This document shows, piece after piece, positions 1 to 8,232 of a stretch of 34,512 nucleotides of DNA (positions within the stretch are counted from its first letter, which is position 1; every line of letters starts with the position of its first letter). Both the position numbers and the translations under genes were made by a program. The notes under the pieces were generated by a model. That model was not told the DNA's origin, ran no database searches, and was given only the letters and a program-made list of their open reading frames with translations. The DNA lies in contig CAIWHF010000023.1 in assembly GCA_903912405.1 (NCBI GenBank), positions 1 to 34,512 on the forward strand. The letters run 5' to 3'. The stretch comes from an uncultured Bacteroidota bacterium. Lineage in GTDB: Bacteria > Bacteroidota > Bacteroidia > Chitinophagales > Chitinophagaceae.

Positions 1-2390
1 GTTTTCACTTTTGCATAGATATACGAGTTGCCACTTGGAACGGTTAAATTAGATAAGCTAAAACTTTGACCGTTATAGCTTGGTGTTTCGGTGCCTAATC
101 CTACATAACTATTAGCTACATACTGTAAACCTGCTGGTAAGGTATTGCTTATGTTTATGGTTTTGGCTACACAGTTCCAGTTTTTGATATTAAGTTTAAT
201 TAGTGCTTCCTCGCAAGTAGGTAAATTACTGTTTGCAAATGAAGCAATTATATGCACATTGTCAGCATTAGGCTCTGGTATGTTATCGCACAACATTTTC
301 ACGTCGCTGATATATAAATACCCTAGCGTTTTTCTTATAGGCGCTCGGTTTACCGACCACTCTACAACAAAGCTATCTACCGATTTTTCAAATTCTACAT
401 TCATGGTGCTATAATCCCAATTATCATAATAGACTTTTGTTCCGGTAGCGGTAGCAGTACTGTCTGTAATCGTAAATCTTCTGTAGAGTGCATTATTTGC
501 AGCGGTATTATTATAGGCAAAAAGTAATTTAGGAAGTACTACTTGAGATCCACAATAACCTTTCACGCTTACTATATTTGCCTGTCCAGAAAGTTTAGTA
601 ATTCCAGAAATTTGGAAACTAGGTTTTGCCGATAGTCCATTACCATTGGCATCTTTAATTTTTACGGAGTAGCTTACTTTTCCACTTGCACCATTGAGGT
701 TGTCAAATCTAGACAGCTCTGTCCAGTTGCCATTCCATCTTGGGAAATAAGAAGCCAACCACTCTATACTTTGTCCGCCGCTGCTAGGATATTCAACTTT
801 AGCATCAGCTTTTAAGGTACCAGTTGCCGGATTGCCAATAGTTATATTACTTAATTGATTAGCAGTTCTTGCACTTGCACCACCTAAATACCATTGGTAG
901 TTCATATCAAAATTGCCATTGCCACCCATACAGGTTGCACATTTTTTTTCTAAGCTAGCCACCACTTTCGATGATAACGCACACTCATTACTTGCCGGAT
1001 CGTAAAATAATTCAATAGAATTTGATGCAAATTCATCAATCTGGTTTACTTGTGTTTGGAAGCTAATGGTATGTGTACCACTTGGTATATTCATATTGGT
1101 GATAAAGAAATTGCTTTCTCCATTTTGAGCAGTTGGGAACACACTACCAGTCAAACCAGAAGATAAGGTCAAGGTGCCATTTACTAATTGCCCAAGATTT
1201 AAAAAGGAATACAATTGCAAATTGCTCATCGTTGCACCGCTATTGTTGTTGATGGTAATTGTGTAGGTTACCAATCCACAGGCATCTTGAGCTTTATCGG
1301 ATGTAAAGGCTACTAATGGCATAATAGGCGCTACACTTGGCTTGAAGGTAATAGCCGTAGGTTGCAGACCCCAATTTGCACTTAGGTTGTCGCTTAACAT
1401 AGAGGCACCCGTACCTCCACTAGCTACCGTCACATTATAGGTCGACTGTGTGTTATACGTAGTATTGGAATTAATGGTATTACTAGGTTTTACTTTAACA
1501 TACAAATTGGTTTCACCAGATGGAATTTTAAAATTCGACAAACTGAAATTCTGACCGGCATATGTAGGTGCAGCAGCAGAGTCGGATTCGTAACTGTTGG
1601 CAACATATTCTATACCTGTAGGTAAATTGTTGGTGATGTTTATTGTTCTGCCATTACAATTACGATTAATGATATTTAATTTCATCGTAGCTGCATTACA
1701 AGAGCTCATCGTATCTTCTTCAAAAGATTGTTTTATAAACACATTGTCTTTATTAGGTTCGATAGGCGATCCACATTCTACTTTCATATCGCCAACGGTA
1801 AGCCAAAAGAAGGTATAATAAACCGGTGATCGCTCTACGGTATATTCAATTTCTATTCGCTCTACTGGTTTGCTAAAGCTGACTTTTATAGTAGAGTAGT
1901 AGCTCAAGCCCATATAGTATTTTTTACCTAATGCTGTGTTGGTATTAATAGAATATGAATTGAACATTTTTGCCCAATTGGTAACTTTAGGTGATATGGT
2001 AGGAGTCACTAAGCCCGTGCCACAATACCCTCTTACCACTACTTTGACTTTATTGCCAAACCATTCATTGATACCCGATAATTCAAAACTAACTTTGCCG
2101 GCTTTATTAAGTTCTGTTTTATATAACACTTTAGATGCCGTACCATTAGCATTTCCAACATGTGGCATCAACGCACTAGTACCATATGATGTAGGATACC
2201 AAGCGTTTACCCATTGATTAGAAGGCGTAGTATAGGTTACGGTATTTTTTGCTAGTAGCGTATTGCTTTCTCCATCTACTGCATAGGTAAACCAACTGGT
2301 ACTATCGTTTGCTTTTTTAGAAGCCGTGTTCCAAGAAGATCCTTGTTTAATAACATATTTACCACCCATACAGGTAGCACATGTAGCGCC
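1..2390 (-). repeat. Two tandem copies of a ~480-residue unit inside the giant protein
   Basis: The units begin at CATCMGG near 2365-2390 and again near 925-950, so the period is about 1435-1480 bases. Matching landmarks in the same order are the GYCG motif, VERSP/VNRAP, PNxDNVxI, and a DUF11-like segment with (T/A)GxxYVANSY. Similarity is visible at DNA level too, for example the shared bases CCCATACAGGT at about 928 and 2366. The second unit is cut by the window edge. Confidence 0.75.
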
Positions 2391-4922
2391 ATTAGATTTA
2401 CCAGCAATGGTAAAATATTGTGTAGCATTATCTTTAAAGTCTACTAGAAAAACCGCTTTGCTACCTATAAACGTATACGCAGAAACAATTCCTGAATTAC
2501 CATTAATACCGGCATTGTCGCCAAAGTATAATACGATATCACTATTGATATTATAACCACTTAAATCTACTTCAATCCATACCGGACCTGTTACACCTGT
2601 TTCTTGCACTCGCCATTCTTTGGCTATTCTAAACATACCATCTGATAGTGCAGGGCAGCTTACTGGGTTTAATGCCGTTAAAGCGGTAGAAGTATTATCG
2701 TTATCGCCAAACATTACAAATTGGCCATTGCTCAATGAGCTACGACTACCATCATAATTATTACTTATAAAATTATTAGTGGTAGCTGCGGTGAGAATAC
2801 CACCTGTATTTATTGTTTTAGAAACTTTTTGATTTAAACCACCATTCAAATCTCTACCAATACCAAATATATTATTATGGTAAGCAACACTGCTGTAGCC
2901 ATTCCAAATAATAGATCCATTAGAGTTTACATAATTAAACTGACCAAATGTGGGACCGTCTTTTAAGGTAACCCCATATTTTATGGCCAAATAAGATTCT
3001 AGTCTGTAACGATCTGCATCAGACAAGTCGGTACCATAAACTACATTGTCGCCATACAAATCATCCATGGGGCCTGACGAATAATTATTGTCGGAACCAA
3101 TACCATAATTGTCAGTAATGTTTAAAGGTGCTAAATTGTTAGTAGTTGTGGCTCCATCTACCGAAATAAGTCGAGAATTAGAGGGCGAATTAGTCCAGGT
3201 GCCACCTACTATATTGGTCATATTGGGAGTAATTACTCTAGAGTCGGCTAGCGTAGATGCATACAAGGTCCAACCATTAGTTGTGCCTAAATTAGTAATA
3301 TGAATCCCGTTAAAGTCCATGGTGGCATTCCATCCAAATTTACCATTTCTATTGCTGGTAAGCACTTTGATACCTGCATATATAGATCCCGGATTGGAAG
3401 CGTGGGTATTCGTACTTTGCATGTAAACAGTACCCGCCCAAGTACCTGTAAAACGAACGGTAGGATTAAAGTTGATAAGATAGGAACTATTGGTTTTGTA
3501 TAACTTAGGCATATAAGCGGGTCGCTGATTTTCTAAGACCATGCTAGCACCGCCAGAGCTTGCCCAAGTATTTACATCCGAATTGTCATTTCCACTGATA
3601 TTGCCGGCAACAAACCAACCTAGTAAGTTATTGCTCACCCCGCCAGGGCCTGCAGCCTCATAACCAGCGAAGGTAAAATAGTCGCCATTATTTAAGGTAA
3701 TCTGTGCTGTTTTGTATGATACGCCATTGATTGTTGCAGATCCCGTCATTGAAATAAATTCATCAGCAGCCGTAATCGTAGCATCTGTAGAACGCACTAA
3801 ATGTAGGTTTTCTAAACCCGAAGGAATTGCAATAGTAACCATACCTACATTGCCGGTATTTTGTACTCTCCAAGTGGATGCAAAGCGATTATTAACTTCT
3901 CCACCAGGTGCCATATAAGGAAGCGTAGTATTTAATTGTTCCCCTAAACCATTATTACCGACTACTAAAAATTGGTTATTGCTAAGGGTGCTGGTATTGG
4001 CTTGATTGGTATTAAATAAATTGGCTCCCAATCCTATTACCATGCCACACGTACTACTTACGCTGGTACTTTGTTTTTGATATAGTGCCGATGCATCATC
4101 TCTTCCAATACCCACAATATTAGCACCATAACTTGCTACCGAATAGATGGTAGTGCCGTTGGAAGAAAGGTAATTGTGCGCCATACTCACACCATACTTG
4201 ATGCCTAAATAAGAATTGATTTTTTGTGCTTCTGTTGTGCCGGTTAAGTTTTGATTATAAACGATAACTTCAGGTATATTCCCTTCATATTGTTCAAAAC
4301 CAGCACCCGGCACTAGCAAACCTTCGGTGCCTACTACAAATAAATTATCAGCAATAGCTGCTCCAGAAGTAGCCACGCTTGAATAGCTCCCATTAATTTG
4401 ACCTTGTGTGCCTCCGCTAGCATTCCAAAACATATTAGGAATGTGTGTAGGAGAAGTATTGATGTTTGTACCAAATGTATTTGCTAATGCATTCGTTCTC
4501 CAAATATTATAGACCAATCCAGCTGTTTGTTGTTGCAGATTAGGGTTGTCATCGCCAAAACCGTAAAGCGTTTGATATCCGGTAGTGCCATTGTTTTTAG
4601 CTACACCAAAAATAGAACCAGCAGAAGATGTGCTTCCCATGATGCCAGCAGTGCTATAAAAATAGGTATTGCTCGCGCCTGTAAAATTAAAAACGGGATT
4701 GAAATTAAAGCTAACGGTGCCGGCCGTCCAAGCAGGGCTTACACCGCCACTATTAAGGTGCTTGCCATTACCACTTTGGTCTGGCCAACCAGTTGGCTGA
4801 CTCGTATGTGCATCTGCTTTATACCAAGCTTTTAAGCCGGTAGATACCCCTCCGGGGCTCTGTGCCATGGCAATATTAAATAGCAATAGCCATGCAATGG
4901 AAAATAGAAATTTGAGTTTCAT
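1..4922 (-). CDS. Giant secreted LamG/DUF11-like repeat protein, partial (C-terminus beyond left edge)
   Basis: An open frame runs from an ATG at 4922 to the left edge, about 1640 codons without a stop. The N-terminus is a signal peptide (MKLKF, hydrophobic core, cleavage after ...IAMA-Q). Residues about 25-420 look like a concanavalin/LamG-like module (GLKAWYKADA...WPDQSGNGK) followed by the block KINSYLGIKYGVSM near residue 239 and NNQFLVVGNNG, as in DUF8202-type surface proteins. A second such module covers about 425-740 (LESYLAIKYGVTL near 645, SNGQFVMFGDND). From about 845 there are two tandem units, each starting CATCMGG and containing a GYCG motif, PNxDNV and a DUF11-like stretch (LPTGIEYVANSY / LPAGLQYVANSY). 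Such proteins are usually exported by the type IX secretion system; the C-terminal sorting domain that would prove it lies outside the window. Substrate or ligand unknown. Confidence 0.9.
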   Translation of the reverse strand, partial: MKLKFLFSIAWLLLFNIAMAQSPGGVSTGLKAWYKADAHTSQPTGWPDQSGNGKHLNSGGVSPAWTAGTVSFNFNPVFNFTGASNTYFYSTAGIMGSTSSAGSIFGVAKNNGTTGYQTLYGFGDDNPNLQQQTAGLVYNIWRTNALANTFGTNINTSPTHIPNMFWNASGGTQGQINGSYSSVATSGAAIADNLFVVGTEGLLVPGAGFEQYEGNIPEVIVYNQNLTGTTEAQKINSYLGIKYGVSMAHNYLSSNGTTIYSVASYGANIVGIGRDDASALYQKQSTSVSSTCGMVIGLGANLFNTNQANTSTLSNNQFLVVGNNGLGEQLNTTLPYMAPGGEVNNRFASTWRVQNTGNVGMVTIAIPSGLENLHLVRSTDATITAADEFISMTGSATINGVSYKTAQITLNNGDYFTFAGYEAAGPGGVSNNLLGWFVAGNISGNDNSDVNTWASSGGASMVLENQRPAYMPKLYKTNSSYLINFNPTVRFTGTWAGTVYMQSTNTHASNPGSIYAGIKVLTSNRNGKFGWNATMDFNGIHITNLGTTNGWTLYASTLADSRVITPNMTNIVGGTWTNSPSNSRLISVDGATTTNNLAPLNITDNYGIGSDNNYSSGPMDDLYGDNVVYGTDLSDADRYRLESYLAIKYGVTLKDGPTFGQFNYVNSNGSIIWNGYSSVAYHNNIFGIGRDLNGGLNQKVSKTINTGGILTAATTNNFISNNYDGSRSSLSNGQFVMFGDNDNTSTALTALNPVSCPALSDGMFRIAKEWRVQETGVTGPVWIEVDLSGYNINSDIVLYFGDNAGINGNSGIVSAYTFIGSKAVFLVDFKDNATQYFTIAGKSNGATCATCMGGKYVIKQGSSWNTASKKANDSTSWFTYAVDGESNTLLAKNTVTYTTPSNQWVNAWYPTSYGTSALMPHVGNANGTASKVLYKTELNKAGKVSFELSGINEWFGNKVKVVVRGYCGTGLVTPTISPKVTNWAKMFNSYSINTNTALGKKYYMGLSYYSTIKVSFSKPVERIEIEYTVERSPVYYTFFWLTVGDMKVECGSPIEPNKDNVFIKQSFEEDTMSSCNAATMKLNIINRNCNGRTINITNNLPTGIEYVANSYESDSAAAPTYAGQNFSLSNFKIPSGETNLYVKVKPSNTINSNTTYNTQSTYNVTVASGGTGASMLSDNLSANWGLQPTAITFKPSVAPIMPLVAFTSDKAQDACGLVTYTITINNNSGATMSNLQLYSFLNLGQLVNGTLTLSSGLTGSVFPTAQNGESNFFITNMNIPSGTHTISFQTQVNQIDEFASNSIELFYDPASNECALSSKVVASLEKKCATCMGGNGNFDMNYQWYLGGASARTANQLSNITIGNPATGTLKADAKVEYPSSGGQSIEWLASYFPRWNGNWTELSRFDNLNGASGKVSYSVKIKDANGNGLSAKPSFQISGITKLSGQANIVSVKGYCGSQVVLPKLLFAYNNTAANNALYRRFTITDSTATATGTKVYYDNWDYSTMNVEFEKSVDSFVVEWSVNRAPIRKTLGYLYISDVKMLCDNIPEPNADNVHIIASFANSNLPTCEEALIKLNIKNWNCVAKTINISNTLPAGLQYVANSYVGLGTETPSYNGQSFSLSNLTVPSGNSYIYAKVK

Positions 4923-5403
4923 TGAAATTATTTTTTTTGTGATTAAATGGCCATGAATAACGTTTTATAATTCGTAGCAACGGGATAATGCAAAAGCATA
5001 GGTTTATGCTGATGCTTTAAAATTGTTTAAGTAGGCGGCGGCGGCCTGTTTTTAGGGTCTATTTTTATGAGATACATTTTATTTGATTTTGCTATTGGAT
5101 AACGAACTATTAATTATTTGTATAACGATGGCTTTGCATAGCATGCCAATGCCAATTATTTAATGGGGTATTTGTAAAGGTGTTTGTTGCATATCGGTAA
5201 GCATACCGAATCGGTAAAAAAATCTTTTCATAACTAACAACGATTTGCTTCCTTTTTTAAAGGGCTTTAGGAAGACTCATTTTGCCCGCTTATTTGTGCC
5301 AACGAGAACGCCTCGTATCAACTATACATAATAACAATATACAAATATAGGAATAAACCACTAATTACCGGGTTTTAGTAGCGTAATTCTTTTGTTAAGA
5401 ACC
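4923..5403. other. Intergenic region upstream of the giant protein gene, with repeated fragments
   Basis: No gene is supported here. It holds a GGC-triplet run (about 5034-5046), a small inverted repeat CGGTA-agca-TACCG near 5193-5206, and two segments (5078-5099 and 5225-5280) that resemble the leader of the small gene at 7846-8025. If transcription of the giant gene starts at the promoter-like site at 5342-5349, the untranslated leader would be about 400 bases, which is long. A 23-codon frame starting at 5231 on the minus strand follows the leader-like segment but shows no protein family resemblance. Confidence 0.5.
5342..5349 (-). promoter_or_regulatory. Possible Bacteroidota -7 box (TATATTTG) upstream of the giant secreted protein
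   Basis: On the minus strand this reads TATATTTG, an exact match to TAnnTTTG. No good TTTG-type -33 element is seen at the expected 17-23 base spacing, and the gene starts 420 bases further on, so the assignment is weak. Confidence 0.3.
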
Positions 5404-5433
5404 AAAAAAGCCCCGAATTATTTAGGGGCTTTT
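5404..5433 (-). terminator. Rho-independent terminator of the DUF2200 operon
   Basis: The stem AAAAGCCCC / GGGGCTTTT encloses a 10-base loop. On the minus strand the hairpin is followed by six T. It begins three bases after the DUF2200 stop codon. It belongs to the GCCCC/GGGGC terminator family seen again at 7124, 7791 and 8233. Confidence 0.85.
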
Positions 5434-5435
5434 GG

Positions 5436-5798
5436 CTATGTGCGTAGTATTTTTTCCATTTTTTTCCCTTTTGCTAATTCATCTACCAACTTGTCGAGAT
5501 AGCGGATGTTGCGTGTTAAAGGATCATCAATAGCTTCTATGCGATAGCCACAAATAAGGCCTTTTATCAATATTGCATTGGGGTGCAAGTGTGCTTGTTT
5601 AAAAAAGGTATCGAAGCTGGCTTGCTCCTTGAGTAAGCGGTCTATTGTTTTATCGTCGAAGCCGGTGAGCCAAGTAATTACTTGGTGCAGCTCTTCTTTC
5701 GTTCTACCCTTTTTTTCAATTTTAGTTAGATACAAAGGATATACTGTAGCAAAATTCATTTTTGCCATGCGTTCCTTATGCTCTGGAGTAAGTAACAT
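5436..5798 (-). CDS. DUF2200 family protein
   Basis: The protein has 120 residues, which is the family's normal length. The sequence follows the DUF2200 pattern throughout: an N-terminal TPEHKERMAKMNFATVYPL, then KGRTKEELHQVITWLTGFD in the middle, a conserved LIKGLICGYRIE motif, and a C-terminal IRYLDKLVDELAKGK...KILR. The family is small, soluble and of unknown function; many members sit beside small stress or AHSA1-type genes. The ATG at 5798 matches the family start. It lies two bases after the stop of the SRPBCC gene, so both are in one operon that ends at the terminator just downstream. No export signal or membrane segment is visible. Confidence 0.9.
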   Translation of the reverse strand: MLLTPEHKERMAKMNFATVYPLYLTKIEKKGRTKEELHQVITWLTGFDDKTIDRLLKEQASFDTFFKQAHLHPNAILIKGLICGYRIEAIDDPLTRNIRYLDKLVDELAKGKKMEKILRT

Positions 5799-5800
5799 GG

Positions 5801-6207
5801 TTAGTGCGTTTCGGTATAGCTTTTGAAATTATTTAAGATAGCTTGCCAGCCTTGTTGTTGCAGCTCTACAGGGTTGTGCGTTTCCGGATCAAAGCAAATG
5901 CTGATAAGTGTTGCTTCGCCTTGCGCAGTGAACATCACTTCAAAATAACGGCCCATACCGGTATAGGTAAAACTGCTGCCTAGATTAACTTCCGTATAGC
6001 TTACTTCAAAGTCGAAACCGAAGCTACCGTCTTTTGCTTCCATGCGAGCTACGTATTTACCACCTACTTCCAAATCGTTGCTAGCCGAAGGGCAGCACCA
6101 ATCTGCTGAAGCAAAATTCCATTTAGTAATATGTTCGGGCAGGGTATAATAGTCCCAAACTTTTTGTTGGTTGGCAGCAATAACGGCGCTGATACAAATT
6201 TTTCCAT
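5801..6207 (-). CDS. SRPBCC / AHSA1-family protein with an apparent one-base frameshift at codon 3-4
   Basis: The open frame that gives family sequence (SAVIAANQQKVWDYYTLPEH, WNFASADWCCPSA, EVGGKYVARMEAKDGSFGFDF, GWQAILNNFKSY) has no ATG at its natural beginning. The ATG at 6207 overlaps the upstream stop as TAATG, the normal sign of translational coupling, and gives M-E-K, but is out of frame. Adding one A to the run of five A's after ATGG (6199-6203 region) would restore M-E-K-I-C-I-S, the expected start of this family, and a length of 135 residues. The span of 407 bases is one short of a multiple of three. Causes could be a sequencing or assembly error, polymerase slippage on the A tract, or a real mutation. 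Family members bind hydrophobic ligands in a START-like fold; the ligand here is unknown. Confidence 0.8.
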
Positions 6208-6731
6208 TATTTATTTTGCTTTAAACAATCAAAACCTTCTTTTATTTTTTCAGCTTTTTTATCTGTCAATTCCACGGTATATTCTTTACCCTCTACTAAA
6301 AATCGGAAGGCAAGGATTGGACTTTCGGATAATAATTTTAATTGCTCCTCATTCATATAATACATCGGAGAATAAAACGTGTTTACCTGTCTTCTTGCTG
6401 CATCAATATGTGTAATACCTTTAGTGTTTTCAATAGCTAGGAGTTGAATTAATGCTTTATTCGCTAAACGAATTGTAAGGGTATCGCTTTCTTTTTTAAT
6501 GACTTCATATCGATCGCCCACCATATCATAGCCAAAGTTGAAATAGCTGCGAGGACCATTATTACCAATTTGTATTTTAATACCACCCATTATTGAGGAA
6601 TAGTTGAGGTATTGCATTTTATTGCCGCTTATTTTGTCTTCTTTTTCAAAGTCAAACTTACATTTCTTTTGTCCAACAACCGTAAAAGAAGTCAGTACAA
6701 CAAGAATAAACAGGCTTATTTTTTTTAGCAT
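6207..6731 (-). CDS. Secreted protein of unknown function, 174 residues
   Basis: I chose the ATG at 6731 because it begins a clean signal peptide (MLKKISLFILVVLTSFTVVG-Q). The frame stays open 57 codons further upstream to 6902, but that part would bury the signal peptide. The mature part is soluble and charged, with a pattern typical of small periplasmic Bacteroidota proteins (GPRSYFNFGYDMVG, MNEEQLKLLSESPILAFRF, KGEYTV-like strands near the end). I recognise no family. It is the first gene of an operon with the SRPBCC gene, whose start overlaps this stop as TAATG, and DUF2200. A TAGCTTTG promoter box lies at 6828-6835. Confidence 0.75.
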   Translation of the reverse strand: MLKKISLFILVVLTSFTVVGQKKCKFDFEKEDKISGNKMQYLNYSSIMGGIKIQIGNNGPRSYFNFGYDMVGDRYEVIKKESDTLTIRLANKALIQLLAIENTKGITHIDAARRQVNTFYSPMYYMNEEQLKLLSESPILAFRFLVEGKEYTVELTDKKAEKIKEGFDCLKQNK

Positions 6732-7123
6732 AAATTTTTTTGTTTTCAAGTTAATAAAGAAACGGTATAAGCCAAAAGAAAATCTAAAGATTAAGCAAAG
6801 AGCATAAATTATTGAGGCAAAGCTATAGGTTAGCATTACTATAATATCATTAGTATTAATTTTATAATTCAACAAAGTAAAATCGTGCATATCGAGACCC
6901 AACTTTCTTGATTAAGTGCCTTAGTGGTTTAGATATGCCCCCAGTGTTTTTTACTGTCGAAGTCGCTCACGGTTTTAATACGATTAAGTGTTTAAAAAGG
7001 TGTTTTTATCCATGCAAGTGCTTTGTGCTTTTACTACAATGCGCAATTTCTTTTACCTAAAGCAGCAAATGCTATTCAGATGGAGGCTTTTTGGTTTCCA
7101 ATACAAAGATCCAACTAAAAATT
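6732..7123. other. Non-coding stretch between the secreted-protein operon and the next terminator
   Basis: It carries the promoter-like box at 6828-6835. The in-frame extension 6732-6902 encodes a hydrophobic stretch (IIVMLTYSFASIIYALCLIF) that may be a remnant of a membrane protein, but nothing supports translation. I see nothing recognisable in 6903-7123. Confidence 0.4.
6828..6835 (-). promoter_or_regulatory. -7 promoter box (TAGCTTTG) for the 6731-5436 operon
   Basis: On the minus strand this is TAGCTTTG, an exact TAnnTTTG match, about 97 bases upstream of the start at 6731. The same octamer precedes the next gene at 7769-7776. No clear -33 element is seen. If correct, it makes the upstream part of the open frame (6732-6902) mostly untranslated. 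Confidence 0.4.
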
Positions 7124-7155
7124 AAAAAAGCTCCAAAATATTTTGGGGCTTTTTT
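7124..7155 (-). terminator. Terminator of the two-helix membrane protein gene
   Basis: The hairpin is AAAAAAGCTCC-AAAATATTTT-GGGGCTTTTTT. On the minus strand the stem has one A-C mismatch, and six T follow. It is nearly identical to those at 7791 and 8233. Confidence 0.75.
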
Positions 7156-7181
7156 CATGCTTTACGTTTTTATATCAATAA

Positions 7182-7727
7182 CTATAAATACTCAAATCGT
7201 TCAAGCTCGTTTATTAGTTCTTTTTGATTATCGTATTCTATGGCTTTGCCATTAATAGTTATGAAATCTTTATCAATATTGATTTCTACTTTTTCGCTTT
7301 TATAACAATACCAATTGATCATCTTTTTATTAGAAAACATTGTTAATATTTTAAGAAATAAAATATTTGGTATAGCTCTTCTTTCGGAAAAGAAAATAAG
7401 ATCATTGTTTATAAAAATTAAAGAACTAGTAAATGGATTAATGCCCTTGGAGAACGAAACACTACAAAAAGAGTCGATTGTATTATTTGCTTGACTTGGA
7501 TAGAAGCTATTACACTGCTTAATAAAATATCGAACAAAAAATAAAATATTAAGTCCAACTAAACTAAAAACTATTATTAAAAAGATATAGGAGAAAATTT
7601 CAAAATGGAGAGTATATAAACAAATTGCTTTTATTGCAAATAACACCAACATATAGTAAAGTAAAAGGAGTGCACATCTTGCAAATAGTGACATGTAATT
7701 TATCGAGAACGTTCTGATATGCTGCAT
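7182..7727 (-). CDS. Two-helix membrane protein of unknown function
   Basis: The protein has 181 residues. It has two strong membrane segments, at about residues 16-36 and 45-66, with a short loop between, then a soluble C-terminal half of about 110 residues. That half has alternating strands (SSLIFINNDLIFFSERR, KVEINIDKDFITINGKAIEYD) and ends in a helix (KELINELERFEYL), a layout seen in small membrane-anchored PH-like or YcxB-like proteins. I do not recognise it firmly. The ATG at 7727 is used; an ATG at 7694 (MSLFARC) is an alternative. It is a single-gene unit with a TAGCTTTG box upstream and its own terminator downstream. Base composition is AT-richer than in the housekeeping genes, fitting an accessory gene. 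Confidence 0.7.
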   Translation of the reverse strand: MQHIRTFSINYMSLFARCALLLLYYMLVLFAIKAICLYTLHFEIFSYIFLIIVFSLVGLNILFFVRYFIKQCNSFYPSQANNTIDSFCSVSFSKGINPFTSSLIFINNDLIFFSERRAIPNILFLKILTMFSNKKMINWYCYKSEKVEINIDKDFITINGKAIEYDNQKELINELERFEYL

Positions 7728-7768
7728 TTGATTTAAATTTGACTTAACGGATTAATATTATTGCTAAC

Positions 7769-7776
7769 CAAAGCTA
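7769..7776 (-). promoter_or_regulatory. -7 promoter box (TAGCTTTG) for the two-helix membrane protein
   Basis: This is an exact TAnnTTTG match on the minus strand, 42 bases from the ATG at 7727, lying just after the terminator of the preceding small gene. No -33 element is clear. Confidence 0.45.
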
Positions 7777-7790
7777 ATTTAAATTATATT

Positions 7791-7820
7791 AAAAAGCCCC
7801 AAAAATATTTTGGGGCTTTT
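7791..7820 (-). terminator. Terminator of the 59-residue GldL-like gene
   Basis: The stem is AAAAGCCCC / GGGGCTTTT with an AT-rich interior; five A on the left give the T tail on the minus strand. It begins 25 bases after the stop of the small gene at 7846. Confidence 0.85.
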
Positions 7821-7845
7821 AATGCTTTTTGAAAGCTAGATTTTA

Positions 7846-8025
7846 TCATACAGATTTTCTTTTTTTAAGAATCGTATAAATCATTAAAGTAATTGCGCTA
7901 CATTCTAAACTCAATCCCAAAATCAATAAAAAATTACTATAGCTAACATTAAGAGTATGTAATAAACTTCCTATCAAAACAATGAGTATTCCCATAACGA
8001 TCAAATAAATAATTGTTTTTTTCAT
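7846..8025 (-). CDS. Small two-helix membrane protein resembling the GldL N-terminal domain
   Basis: The protein has 59 residues, from an ATG at 8025 to TGA at 7846. It starts MKKTIIYLIVMGILIVLIGS, has a LLHTLNVSYSN turn and a second helix LLILGLSLECSAITLMIYTI, and ends KKRKSV. The pattern (hydrophobic helix, G-x-L-x-x-x-L-H turn, then LxLGLxxE with an acidic residue in the second helix, basic tail) is that of the membrane part of GldL, the ion-driven motor subunit of gliding and type IX secretion. This protein lacks the long cytoplasmic part, so a motor role is not implied; free-standing short relatives occur in Bacteroidota. It is a single-gene unit with its own terminator. The family link is by eye. 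Confidence 0.7.
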   Translation of the reverse strand: MKKTIIYLIVMGILIVLIGSLLHTLNVSYSNFLLILGLSLECSAITLMIYTILKKRKSV

Positions 8026-8232
8026 AACTATAACGATTTTGCTTCCTTTATTTGATTTGGGCTATTGGAAGGCTTAGTGATTCCCTTTGTTTTGTTAATA
8101 GTAATTCGTGATTTTACAATTCAAATTACTTATAATGAGGTTGTTTTTATATGCCTTTTTTTAGATTAAATATTTATACTAAAAGTTTAATTTTAAAAGG
8201 TAACTATAAAAAAATAAAACGAATTTATATTT
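8026..8232. other. Leader and upstream region of the small GldL-like gene
   Basis: No gene is supported. The part next to the small gene (8026-8077) has diverged copies at 5225-5280 and, in part, 5078-5099. No exact TAnnTTTG box is found; a TAATTTG variant lies on the minus strand around 8122-8130. Confidence 0.4.

Noticed and set aside
145..4835. Several plus-strand open frames of 64-102 codons
   Set aside because: All are opposite the continuous minus-strand frame of the giant secreted protein, and none has a recognisable domain.
5034..5046. GGC-triplet run as a possible microsatellite or phase-variation tract
   Set aside because: Only about four repeats, outside any coding region and not near a promoter box.
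5160..5231. 23-codon frame starting MKRFFYRFGM on the minus strand
   Set aside because: Very short, no family resemblance, no terminator of its own; only its upstream region resembles a real leader.
6732..6902. 57-codon upstream extension of the secreted-protein frame
   Set aside because: It would bury a clear signal peptide, and a promoter-like box lies inside it.
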